Below are positions 18,612 through 27,369 of a stretch of 27,369 bases of DNA, in pieces. Positions within the stretch are counted from its first letter, which is position 1, and each line of letters starts with the position of its first letter. The notes under the pieces are model-generated. The model did not search any database. It was not told the DNA's origin and was given only the letters and a program-made list of their open reading frames with translations. Both the position numbers and the translations under genes were made by a program. The DNA is taken from NCBI RefSeq assembly GCF_004359215.1, contig NC_090612.1, positions 2,123,567 to 2,150,935 of the forward strand, in the 5' to 3' direction. The DNA is from Bremia lactucae (lineage: Eukaryota > Oomycota > Peronosporomycetes > Peronosporales > Peronosporaceae).

Positions 18612-20322
18612 ATGAGAAGAAACACGTCACCGCCGCTTGGCGCCTCCGTGTCCATCACGGAAGTTATGCCCACCTCGGCCTCTCAATTCCGCTTGCAGTA
18701 TACCGACGATCGGCGCACGAAAGAGCTGCGTTGGGTGCTTTTCTCAGGTAAACTCGCCTCTTCAATTATAGCAATAAACAATGTTCTCACTCTTTTTAAA
18801 TGCAACAGCCTCTCATCGCGGTGCGATTGGAAAAATCATATTTACCTTAGAAAAAGACAGCGCCGCCCATGTCAAGTCAGTCGTAATAAACAAGGACTTT
18901 CGTGGCTTGGGCTTAGCCCGTGTGCTATATATTGCTACTTTGGCAACGCTGGAAGAGAAAAAAGTCCAACGACTCTATCTCGAGGCCGAAGAAGACTCGA
19001 GTCGCTACGGGAAGTTAGTGGATCTCTACCAAAAATGGGGCTTTCACGAGCTTTCGAATGCGCAAATACTGGTTCTATACAATGGCAACGATAGTCTACG
19101 CAAAGTACCCATGGTCTCGGTGTTTCAAAAAAGCTTTTACTTTCCGCGTGCCCCCATGGAAAGTGTTCGATTTTGTATGCTGGCCCTCCAGACGCCTGAC
19201 GGCTCGTACCTTGTGGCAGAAGAAGATGGAAAGCTTACCGTCAGTGCCAAAAGTTACGGTTACATGTGGCAAACGATGCTTGGGGCCACGGGCGAAATTT
19301 GCCTTCGCAGTGTCCATGGCAAATTTCTCTGCGTGGAAGAAGATGGCACGATTTTAGCCAATCGACGCGCGAGTTCCACGTGGGAGACGTTCCAAGTGGT
19401 GCCACACGGTGACAAACCCGCGATGGACATTTCACGAGGAGTGGCACTTCGTACTTACCACGGAGGTTTTTTAAACTTGAATGTCACGGAGAATCGGGCA
19501 GAAGTGTCAAAAGATCCCGTTTCTTGGGACGGGAGTGACATGATGAAACTCATTTGCAACAAAAATCCGAAAGATCCATTGTTTGAGAAAATCATGCGGA
19601 AATACCAAACCACGGCGTTTGTACAAGCTCAATACGCCAAGTACGGAGCTTTGCAGCATGCGCGAATGTCCATTTTAAAAGCTTGCAAATGTGTCATGGA
19701 ACTTGCTGGCGATTCGAATCGAGACACGAGTTGGGTCATGAAGTACATGCTGGCGTCTGCAGGCGCAGTCAAGCAGGACGGACACCCGGACTGGATGCAA
19801 TTGCTGGTGTTTCTTCGTGCTTTGGGCATGGTCTTTTTGTGCTGGACCGACGATGAAAATGCAGTGCTGCGTAGCATTTCTGCACAAGAGTGGCTTCGTA
19901 ATATTTCGACCTGGGTGGTTGGGGAGCGAATTTCGAGTTCTATTGACTTTCCAGAGCTGACTGAATTGAACGCAGACTGTTCTCGTCGTGGAAAGCGTGA
20001 CAATGCATTGAATCAAGGAAAAGTGGACGATGTCTTGCTGACGTGGACTCCGGATGAATATCTTTACCGCGTGTTGTCCATGAATACGACGTCGTTGCCT
20101 GTGGAAGCTTTGGATATTATACGCTTTTGGTCTTTTAAGGCCTCGGACAGTTTTAATAAAGCCAGCGAGCCGCAGGATGTGGACATGATGGATTGGATTG
20201 CTTCGGTTGGCAAAATTGCGCGTGTGCCAGAGCAAGTGGTGCAAAGTATCTGCGTCAACGAGGAGCTACCGTACTATTTGCTACTCGCGGAAAAATATTT
20301 GCCCGATGCACTTCAGTGGTGA
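18612..20322 (+). CDS. GNAT acetyltransferase - fascin-like beta-trefoil - MIOX-like (metal-site-less) fusion protein, two exons
   Basis: Exons 18612-18747 and 18809-20322 with a 61-nt GT-AG intron in phase 1 give 549 aa. Residues about 1-135 are a GNAT domain: acetyl-CoA loop RGLGLA (Arg77, Gly80, Ala82) and motif B YQKWGFHE. Residues about 160-300 resemble a fascin-type beta-trefoil (GSYLVAEEDGKL, HGKFLCVEEDGTILANR, HGGFLNLN). Residues about 305-549 align with myo-inositol oxygenase from YQTTAFVQAQYAKYG through DDVLLTWTPDEYLYRV, LPVEALDIIRFWSF and PYYLLLAEKYLPDALQW at the C-terminus. The iron ligands of MIOX are replaced: HD of HDLGK is RA (382-383), the WGHDEY His is Pro460, the RFHSF His is Trp486, and the remaining His and Asp are probably Lys357 and Ala516. 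It may acetylate an unknown substrate; inositol oxidation is not expected. No signal peptide was seen. Coordinates follow the single frame-consistent splice. Confidence 0.88.
18748..18808 (+). other. 61-nt intron of the GNAT-trefoil-MIOX-like gene
   Basis: GTAAAC at the donor, TGCAACAG at the acceptor. Splicing joins VLFS to ASHRGAIGK and brings the GNAT beta strands into one frame. Reading through instead gives an unrelated tail that stops at 19094. Confidence 0.82.
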
Positions 20323-20419
20323 AGATGCTTCACAATAAAACTGAATAAATTTATATAAACATATTCCTTCTTTATCCTGTTTGCTAATAGCTCGGGTGTG
20401 TTGTACACTCTTTCCTCTA
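20323..20419 (+). promoter_or_regulatory. 3' UTR and poly(A) signal of the fusion gene
   Basis: AATAAA at 20334-20339, 11 bp after the stop, with a second AATAAA-like run at 20344. The gypsy LTR begins 97 bp past the stop codon. Confidence 0.6.
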
Positions 20420-20902
20420 TGTAACGGGTGGAACTTTACATAAATATTATTTCCTATAAGAAATAATCGATATTATTTCCTATAAAAAATAATCGATATT
20501 ATTTCCTATTATTTCCTATATAAAATAAAATTAAGTATATTATTATTATATTTTGATAAATGAACGCAAAATTTTCTATATTACCGTAAACAGTAAAACT
20601 GTAGCAACAAGACAACAATTCTGTCGATTGGTTTATTGGACTTTATATCAACCCTGCCAATCGATACTAGACGTACGAATGAGCGGTGCGCAAGAAGTCG
20701 CAATACATAATTTGATATTATTATATCTAAGTATGCTAAATCTCTATTTGTATTAACCTTTTAGTAGCTAAAACTTCTTAGCTACTTAAAACCTTTCTCT
20801 GCACTTCATTCACGTCAAGTATTCATAGACACCTTGATTTTACCGTAATCAGTGTAGATTAGCTAGTATTGAGGCACTACTAGCGAAAGGTGCCCCATTT
20901 TT
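20420..20902 (+). repeat. Gyp-3 5' LTR, degenerate
   Basis: Starts TGTAACGGGTGG. It ends TGCCCCATTTTT where the family norm is TGCCCCGTTACA, followed by CCCAGTAGCACTTCGTG, the counterpart of the Gyp-1 primer region CCTGGTAGCACTTTGTAG. It shares TAGACG..CG.ATG.GCGGT and TCAG.GTAG.TTAGCTA blocks with the LTR at 25532-25961. Confidence 0.65.
20446..20521 (+). repeat. short tandem repeats, 26-bp period, inside the LTR
   Basis: ATTATTTCCTAT recurs at 20446, 20472, 20498 and 20508. The spacer between the first three includes the palindromic AATAATCGATATTATT. Confidence 0.75.
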
Positions 20903-20919
20903 CCCAGTAGCACTTCGTG

Positions 20920-21150
20920 ATTCGTTCAACGGCGTACGTATGAGCTCGGCGATAGACGCAGATTGTTCGTCTTTTTGAAAAGCAAACAACATTGTGCATA
21001 CAGCTGGCCCGCCTATGGCCAAACTCATACGTTCGACCTCTTTCCATTCGAGGTCACTCAAGTAAGTAAACCTCTCACGCGCAGCATGGAGCCTTCGTGA
21101 GGGGCGGGAAAGCCCATTTCTTCTTCATCCAGGATGTCCATGTTCGATAA
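20920..21150 (-). pseudogene. Gyp-3 leader/gag N-terminus, inverted relative to its element
   Basis: The flanks (primer region at 20903; LDQQGSHHAEMLREQG at 21184) read on the plus strand, but this segment reads on the minus strand: ACATGGACATCCTGGATGA, then YLSDLEWKEVERM and IGGPAVCTM, ending SIAELIRTPLNESR near 20925. The same stretch in Gyp-4 (26040-26180) is on the plus strand with TDLE and VGGPAV. So about 0.2 kb has flipped inside this element. Confidence 0.65.
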
Positions 21151-21620
21151 TAACAACATGAACTCGACGTGGCCCAATGAAAGCTTGACCAGCAAGGCTC
21201 TCATCACGCAGAGATGTTGAGAGAACAGGGTGCTCAACAATGAGAACTGTTAAGCTCACTGTGACGACCCATCACACTGAGAAGTTTAAATTACGGTAGC
21301 TGTACACAAGTACAGGCAGCGTTGAAAGTCCACCATTGTGACGTAGAACCAGTTACTGACGGCTGTGCACAAGCACAGTCAGCGTCGAAAATCAATTACT
21401 TGAATAAGTCGGTGGATTGAAACACGAAACAAGAATGCTTGTATAGAAAGCAACATCCAACAAAACTTGAAGCGCCTGTCCATAAGACACAGTGCGAAAG
21501 TCCAAATTCACTGGAGAATCGATCGTAGAGGGTCTCGCTGGTTTGCACAACCACAGCTTTAGGCTGTTGGAAAGAGTACTGCACAAATAACTAAGGGAAT
21601 AATTTCCGAATGCTTAAGGG

Positions 21621-21680
21621 AAAAGGTACCTAAGAGCTTGAGAAAGCTTAAAAAGGTACCTAAGAGCTTGAGAAAGCTTG
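21621..21680 (+). repeat. 30-bp tandem duplication
   Basis: AAAAGGTACCTAAGAGCTTG plus ten bases is present twice head to tail (21621-21650, 21651-21680), differing only in the last base. Confidence 0.9.
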
Positions 21681-21840
21681 AGGTAATAAGTCATCAGGAA
21701 CCGTTGGAAATATAATCTAAAAAGAAACGGAGACATTGTATGTCTGATCAACACCAAATTAAATTATGGCGCTAATATGCTTGACCTGATAGCGTTAGAA
21801 CCGAACAGGTTCTTGTATGATCTGCGTAGTGACAAAGTGA

Positions 21841-21904
21841 ATTGGCCACGTACTCATCTTCTGTGATCTGCGTACTCGTCACAGAAGATAAGTACGAGGC
21901 CAAT
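21841..21904. repeat. 26-bp inverted repeat with 12-nt loop
   Basis: The left arm starts ATTGGCCACGTACTC at 21841; the right arm ends AAGTACGAGGCCAAT at 21904. The arms pair at 24 of 26 positions around the loop TCTGCGTACTCG. Confidence 0.85.
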
Positions 21905-22204
21905 ATTCGGCCGGCAAAGGTGATTTCTGAGAGCGCGCGGGTTTTCAGCAGCTCGTCTATGGACGAAAGTGATTCGATGGGTAGACTTGGTTTGAACGTT
22001 TTACGTTTAAATTTTGGGAGTCGTTGAGGAACTCATTTAAACAACTAACTGATTAAATTAAAGAATGCATTCCCTGATTAAGTACCATGCGAATTGCTAA
22101 AGGCACTCGACACGAGATCGACCTGATGAAGGTTTGAAATACTGTGTCATGAAGCAGTCACAACTGATTCGTGAATAAGCATTAGCGACCGACAAGTTCT
22201 CATC

Positions 22205-23349
22205 CGATCACTTAGTAGCATGCCATGAGAGGGGGACAACCTCCCCACATAGCTGTCAGACCTTCTGTGCGCGTAAAGCACGAGGGTGGCGGATTCCGCA
22301 TGCATTTAATGATTAGAATGCTGCAGCGGTATACCGGTTCGAATGCCGATACCGAAGAAAGTCGTTATCATTGACTGTATGTCAAAGAGTACTATCTTTT
22401 CGTCCGTGGACTTGATGGATGGATTCAATAAGATCCTCATGTGTAAATAGGATCACCCGTTCACAGCAGTAAGTACGTCAAGCGGAGTCCTTTAGGAACG
22501 GCGAGGTTCCACATAGGCTTCGGGATGACCCTGCAATATTCAACAGATGTGTAACCAATCTGTTGAATACGGTGCAAAATTTCGCACCGAATTATTTTGG
22601 TGATGTCTTTGTTTTTTATCCGAGCCATGAACGGAATGTCCGACGTTAAAGAACATCGTACCCACTTCTGAAAGGATCTTACGCTTATGTGCAAGGAGAG
22701 GTTGTAAGCAAATCTATAGAAGTGCAAGCGGGCTACCCCATTTTAGGTGCGTCGTGGGTAAATGCAGTATACGCTCTAAACTTTAAAAGACCAAGGCGAT
22801 CACTGACTGACCTATTCCAGTCTATGAAAAGGGACTTCGAAAGTTACTCGGCTTAGTAGCGTACTTGCTTAAGTACTCGCGCAACTATGCAGAAATTAGA
22901 GTACAGTTTTCCTATTTGTATAAGAAAAATGTGAATTGGTCATGGAACGCTGGTTGTCAGCGTTCCCTTGAAGGTATCAAGCAAACTTGATAAAATCGCC
23001 TATCTTGGCGATTGCGGGCCAAGACAGGCCATTTCATGTGGTCTGTGACGACAGCGATTTCGCAATCGGCTATGCGATAATACAGTATAATACAGACGGC
23101 GCAGAGCGCGTCGTCTGCTATTAGTCGCGTCAGCTTCAACTAGCTAACCAAAACTATCCAGTGCACACATAGGAATCCCGTGCCATGTAATATGCACTGG
23201 CTGGGTTTAGGGACTATCGCTTAGAAGATACACAGTTTATTGTTTACACGGACAATGCTTCATTACGTGCGGCCGTAAACTGTCCACACCTCTCGCAACG
23301 AATGGCGAGATGGTTGCCTTTATTCCCGGAGTATAATTTCCGTGGAATA
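22205..23349 (+). pseudogene. pol: Gyp-3 reverse transcriptase - RNase H remnant
   Basis: Successive pieces in shifting frames match gypsy Pol: the GGWRI-like and HAFN-like start (22275-22305), then at 22829-22992 an open stretch with GLRKLLGLVAYLLKYSRNYA and NWSWNAGCQRSLEGIK, then IAGQDRPFHVVCDDSDFAIG and AERVVCY (23009-23122), and RNase H FIVYTDNASLRAAVNC and HLSQRMARWL (23206-23349). The YxDD region near 22590 is damaged. Several stops separate the pieces, so no enzyme can be made. Order and strand agree with the 5' LTR. Confidence 0.75.
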
Positions 23350-23578
23350 TAAGCCATGACCCCTTAATGTCGTCGCTGATGCTTTCCCGCTGGCCTGATC
23401 TTAAGCCGGTGGCGCAAATCAACAGTGATGATTAGTCCACTGTTGCAACAATAAGTGCAATGGAAACGAATGATGCAGTGTGATAGGGGGGGGGGCATTC
23501 GTCGTCAACATTACTTGACGGCGTTAGAAGATCCTATCAAGAAGATAAGGCTATTAAAGGTTTAACGGATCACCTCAG

Positions 23579-24180
23579 AAATCTATCACATTAACTTTAA
23601 AGGAATTGTCGAATTTGATACGATCTTCATCAGATCTGTACACAACTCGCGATGGATTGCTGTATTATACAGCCATTGCTAGCGGCAAACCTCGTGTCAT
23701 CATTCGCACTCATAATGATTGCGATTACGGATCTTGTATGAGTGTCACGATGCATCAATAAGGAGGCATTGTGGACGTGAGAAGAATAAGTCCTAATTTC
23801 TAGTGGCCTCGCCAGTATGAGTTTGTGTGCAATTTCATACGTGCTTGGGAGATTTGCCAATGGGTGAAGCTAGGCCTTCATCCCGGGATCCGTTACAAAA
23901 TCTGTCTTTTCCGACAGAGTGTTGGCAGTCCGTATCCTTCCGACCGATCAGTGCAAAGACCGTCTAATGTCGTCGGTAAGTCTGGCGACGGAGACGCTCA
24001 TGATTTACGTCCGACCGTTCAGTGCAAATACCATCTAATGTCGTCTGTAAGTCATGACGACGGTGACGCTCATGATCTATGTACTCCCGCAATTGTTAAA
24101 GGTCGCGACAGTGATCATGTCTGCGAACGGTCAGGCCCAACAAGTAAGTCGGACTCGGTTCATCCCATACTCCTCATCCA
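23579..24180 (+). pseudogene. pol: Gyp-3 integrase remnant
   Basis: YTTRDGLLYYTAIASGKPRV (23639 on) is the usual lead-in to the gypsy integrase zinc domain. It is followed, with frame changes, by ECHDASI..H, GREK, VCNFIRAWEICQ and ECWQSVS (around 23905-23935). The DDE core is not recognisable, and the region beyond contains a 71-bp direct duplication (23939-24081). Confidence 0.6.
23939..24081 (+). repeat. 71/72-bp imperfect tandem duplication
   Basis: TCCGACCGATCAGTGCAAAG at 23939 recurs as TCCGACCGTTCAGTGCAAAT at 24010. Both copies continue through TCTAATGTCGTC and GACGCTCATGAT with under ten or so differences and one indel. Confidence 0.85.
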
Positions 24181-25531
24181 TTGATGGATTCGAATGTTTG
24201 TGCGCTTTCTAGTCGAATGCTTCTTAAACCACCGCGAGCTGAAATGGATTTGAACGAATTATCTCGTTCGATGGCGAGCGTCAGAAGAGATGCACGTCCT
24301 CCAATGATAATCCCTATCGGATCACGCCTCCCTAGGGGCATGGGCTGTGCCCTATACGCAGCAGAAACAGCCCTTCATGAGAGGCAATGTATACCTACCT
24401 CTCGGGACAAAATGTGCCACTTATAGCGTGCACCGACAACAAATCTCTTATCAAACCGGCCACGTACCGTAACCAGTTTGTGAAGCCAGACCTCATGGCT
24501 TACGCTTTAAATATTCTTATGATGGTTTTCCGAGCCTGAAACAAGAGATTTACATACTTTGTACGCTTGCAAGTGTACGAAAAGACATCAATGAAGAATT
24601 CGCTTTCGTCCTCACCAGGCTTGTGAAGCCTTGATCAAGAAACGGAATTTTGTATCGTTCGTTGGTCACACTAGACCATCGAATTAAGTTGCCTTCAGAG
24701 GGGATCGACTTGCAACGTATTGCGGGCCATCTACTTTTGATAAATGTGCTTATAAGCTAACATAATTTCAAAGTAATATTACGACCACTTTGTTCCTGAT
24801 GGTGCATTTTAGCATCATCCGTACCGTTTTTTTTCGAAGTTATCACAAGATGACTTCGATAAAACGGTCCAGGGATTCGAACATCCGCGAGACCAATACT
24901 TGATCAGAGAAGATCTGCTCATCACTTAAAGGATAGTCTTTAATAGAGATTTAACCTTTGTTATGCATATTATGCTTCTCACGCAGCTAGCGAGCTCATA
25001 TAACGCCATCTTGGCATTATAAGTGTGGAATGTAATGAGGGTCGGAGATGGAGAGAGGATTATTTAAATCGACAAATGCTACCTCAGGCTTTTTGCAAAC
25101 CACAACAAGTACCCGATCATAGCACTACGGCTTTGTCAAAAGCATTATATGCTACATTTGAAAGCTGTGATACGACAAGATGATCCAGATCAGATCGTTA
25201 GAGGGACAACACCTGCGATAATATGCAATAAATATTGCCCAATTGAATAAAAAAGCTAAGGCCTATGAAATAAGCACCACTAACTAAGCTTGTGAATAAA
25301 AAGGTCAGCGGGGTGAGCGCATCATTTCTTCGAGAGATAACATTATATGGCGCAGCAGAGATGGCCATCAGGCATGGATTCAAAGCTCAGGGGGGTTTTA
25401 CTTCGCTGACCAAAGTGGTTGTCATTATCGACTTTTAAAGGAAGTATGAGCTTTACGCTGCAACGGCTGATATTTGAAGCAGGTGTCAAAACGAAGATTT
25501 GTCGTTTCAGTATCCAGGGATAAACTTGATG
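24181..25531 (+). other. unassigned 3' part of Gyp-3
   Basis: About 1.35 kb with no convincing domain. A short open stretch at 24181-24426 (RMLLKPPRAEMDLNELSRS, IPIGSRLPRGMG) may be the tail of the polyprotein. Nothing resembling a chromodomain, tRNA or host gene was seen. By position it is the decayed end of Gyp-3 pol, but another insertion cannot be excluded. Confidence 0.35.
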
Positions 25532-25961
25532 TGTAACCAATTAGTTCGTAACATATAAAAAAATTAAATTTAAAAGGAATTAAAAGGAAAAATGTCGATT
25601 TTATCTTTATATATAGTATTGTTGCAATTATATGGCATTTCAAATCATTGTTTGATTAAAATATCTAAATTCACTTTGTCAATCGCTGATAGACGCGCGT
25701 ATGGGCGGTAAGCAATGCGTTACTTTGCAGCGTCTGAGTCTTAAGAAAAATCAGTATGTAGGAACTGAATATATCAACTAAAGTCTTACTTTTTCCATAA
25801 ACTAAGCATTAGTAAGTATTCGCCTTCAGTTGCTTAGCCACGCTTAGGAACCATCCTACGCACGTCGTGTACAAAACGTTTTCGAATGCACCCTATATTT
25901 ACTTACATCAGCGTAGGTTAGCTAATAGTGAGGCAGTACTAGTGTAAGCTACCCCATCACA
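25532..25961 (+). repeat. LTR between Gyp-3 and Gyp-4, degenerate
   Basis: Starts TGTAACC, ends CCCCATCACA, and is followed by CCTGGTGGCAACTCGTAGTC, the counterpart of the Gyp-1 primer region. It shares several blocks with 20420-20902, in the same orientation. It can be read as the 3' LTR of Gyp-3 and the 5' LTR of Gyp-4. Confidence 0.6.
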
Positions 25962-26089
25962 CCTGGTGGCAACTCGTAGTCCGTTTAAGGACCAAGTACC
26001 TACCATCCAACAAGGTATGTTATATGAATAAGGACTCCTTCACACGCGTGAAGGATTCAACGCTACGCGTGAGAAGTTCACTTACTTGA

Positions 26090-26690
26090 CTGACCTCGAA
26101 TAGATCACAGTCGAACAGATGAGCTCGACCGTTGGCGGGCCAGCTGTAAGCGAAATGTTTTTTACTATTTAAAAGACGGTCAACATTCGAATTCGCGAGT
26201 TCATTCGACGCCGCCCGGAAAAAAATCCTACTTCACCAGCAAGGCTCTTAACAGGCAGAGTTTTTGAGAGAATAATGTGCTCAACAATTAGAACTGTTGA
26301 CACAGCGGCATTTACATGCTGCTGGCGGGCTGACGCATGCGCGACGACCCGAAAGCTTGAAGATTCATATTTCCAAAGTCAAGGCAGTCGAAAACGAGCC
26401 CTTGTTAATATGGTTCGTAGAATCAGACGATGTAATTAAAAACTCGCCGCATCAACGACCATGCGACGAAAGTAAAGTTTGGTATGTTCACATAACCGAA
26501 CGTGGCAAATCGTGGGCCTTATGGCGCAAGCTTCACGACCTGTTTGTGTTAAGTGGTATGAGGTCCTTAAGACTCGGCTCAGACGAATTTTTGAGCTACG
26601 ACGTGTCCTCTTTAGGTCTCGCACTGAGCTCCCGGATTTGAAACAGGGTAAGCGTGACATACAAACTTACGCCTAGCACACAGCATCCCT
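26090..26690 (+). pseudogene. gag: Gyp-4 gag remnant
   Basis: The leader and N-terminus give LTDLE then a stop, then VEQMSSTVGGPAVSEM (26110-26155), parallel to Gyp-1 ERMSSTVG. Capsid motifs RRPESLKIHISK (near 26340) and LLIWFVESDDVIK follow, then in another frame ELPDLKQGKRDIQTYA near 26626-26676. The same motifs are seen in Gyp-1 on the minus strand. In-frame stops and frame changes make it a pseudogene. Confidence 0.7.
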
Positions 26691-26940
26691 AGTAAGTATA
26701 TCGGAAAAATACTTCAAAAATAAATAAGGGAGAATTTTTCAAAATACTTGAGGGGATTAATCTCCACGAATCTGATAGAAAAGTAGCCAGGAACGTGTAA
26801 AACTACGCTCCAAAGACAATACCGAGACGTTGAACTTCTTTGTAAATTGCAGATCAAGTGTATGCAGGTCCAAAATTCTATTTCATGAAGTTGTGGCCAC
26901 TGCCTAGTAAACAAGCATTATTTAATTTTCCGATCGCTTA

Positions 26941-27369
26941 GCAGCGGGTCATGTGAGGGATCCAACTTCGCCACATAGCTGCGGCCACGAGAGGGTGGCG
27001 ATACTGCAGGCATTCATAAATTAAATGCTGCAACGGTACGGACTTTAACTCCGGTCGAGAAGGACGCAACTATTGATAATTTTTCACAGAGTACCATCAT
27101 CTCGTCCATGGATCTGATACAAGGGTCTCTCAGATACCTATGCACGAACAGGATATTCCGCTCGCAGCAGTTCACCTCAAAAGTATGCTTTGGGAATGGC
27201 TAGGTGCTTAGTAACGCCCCCGCAACGTTCAACAGAAGTGTTACCAATCTGTTGAGATTTGCACCAAGCTAATTCGATGATGGCTTCCTTCAAATCCGAG
27301 CCTTGAACGGAAACCGGATGTTGACGTGCATCGTACTAACATCGGAAGATTCTTACACTTATATAAATT
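26941..27369 (+). pseudogene. pol: Gyp-4 reverse transcriptase start, partial and broken
   Basis: Pieces such as GGWR-like (26991 on), HS.IKCCNGT in place of the HAFNKLNAAT motif, IPMHEQDIPLAAVH (about 27136-27177) and MLWEWLG (27186 on) follow the palm order of gypsy RT and parallel 22275-22490 of Gyp-3. Stops interrupt every frame. The sequence ends inside the domain. Confidence 0.65.

Larger units (their letters stand above)
21184..22204 (+). pseudogene. Gyp-3 gag / gag-pol linker remnant
   Basis: Plus strand LDQQGSHHAEMLREQG at 21184-21231 then a stop; similar to the Gyp-1 gag LLNQQRSQQAELL. Downstream only scattered open pieces remain, including VTEDKYEANIRPAKVISES (about 21866-21922) and RHEIDLMKV near 22108, which resembles the stretch before gypsy RT. 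No intact zinc knuckle or protease motif was found. A 30-bp tandem duplication lies at 21621-21680. Confidence 0.45.
20420..25531 (+). mobile_element. Ty3/gypsy element Gyp-3, heavily decayed
   Basis: 5' LTR (20420-20902), primer region, rearranged leader and gag start, then pol remnants in the gypsy order RT, RNase H, integrase, up to the next LTR at 25532. Every recognisable domain is broken by stops and frame changes, indicating an old insertion. It is unrelated to the young copia elements. Confidence 0.7.
25532..27369 (+). mobile_element. Ty3/gypsy element Gyp-4, 5' part, decayed, runs off the window
   Basis: LTR, primer region, leader, gag pieces and the start of RT on the plus strand. 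The distance from gag to RT is only about 0.25-0.3 kb, too short for zinc knuckle plus protease, so an internal deletion is likely. It continues past the right edge. Confidence 0.65.

Noticed and set aside
18612..19094. A separate 160-aa protein from unspliced reading of the first exon of the fusion gene
   Set aside because: The sequence turns basic and unstructured after the GTAAAC donor; splicing to 18809 restores the GNAT fold in one frame.
20446..20521. CRISPR-like array from regularly spaced repeats
   Set aside because: Units are AT-rich, partly overlapping, the spacers repeat too, and the setting is a eukaryotic LTR.
21842..22027. Small plus-strand open frame as a host gene
   Set aside because: Lies inside Gyp-3 between gag and RT, overlaps the hairpin, and reads like polyprotein linker; treated as element remnant.
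23483..23495. Run of about nine G as a G-quadruplex or regulatory element
   Set aside because: A single homopolymer in decayed element DNA, possibly a sequencing-length artefact; no other G-tracts nearby.

Overview
This is eukaryotic DNA. It most likely comes from an oomycete such as Phytophthora or a downy mildew. The evidence is two intron-poor host genes with 52- and 61-nt GT-AG introns, oomycete-style Ty3/gypsy LTRs ending TGTAAC...GTTACA, and a GC-rich Ty1/copia element. Genus and species cannot be fixed from the window.

Layout. (1) 1-1486, minus strand: 5' end of a decayed Ty3/gypsy element, with a 786-bp LTR (701-1486) and a gag remnant that runs off the left edge. (2) 1598-5666, minus strand: an intact 1,338-codon Fused/STK36-type protein kinase with a C-terminal armadillo-like region. 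(3) 5817-18224: a 12.4-kb block of three near-identical Ty1/copia elements. Copia-1 is 5,098 bp and complete with two 253-bp LTRs. Copia-2 shares copia-1's right LTR and stops at a single n at 12781, an assembly junction. A gypsy LTR fragment follows, and copia-3 (5,099 bp) sits in its last bases with a clear GTTAC target duplication. (4) 18612-20322, plus strand: a host gene whose 549-aa product joins a GNAT acetyltransferase domain, a fascin-like beta-trefoil and a myo-inositol-oxygenase-like domain with all its metal ligands replaced. (5) 20420-27369: two heavily decayed Ty3/gypsy elements in tandem on the plus strand around one LTR, riddled with stops, one with an inverted leader.

How it fits together. 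The kinase and the GNAT-trefoil-MIOX-like gene point away from each other, and all the copia DNA lies between them. Removing the LTR elements leaves about 0.5 kb, so they were probably divergent neighbours whose shared upstream region was invaded. The copia elements are young: the two LTRs of each pair differ at 1 or 2 of 253 positions. Their defects fall in different places. Copia-1 has one 1-bp deletion before RNase H; copia-3 has three stops in gag/protease/integrase but an open integrase-RT-RNase H frame.

The most novel items are the three-domain pseudo-MIOX protein and a copia primer-binding site that matches the anticodon region of initiator tRNA-Met (half-tRNA priming as in Drosophila copia), with the gag frame open from inside the LTR across that site.
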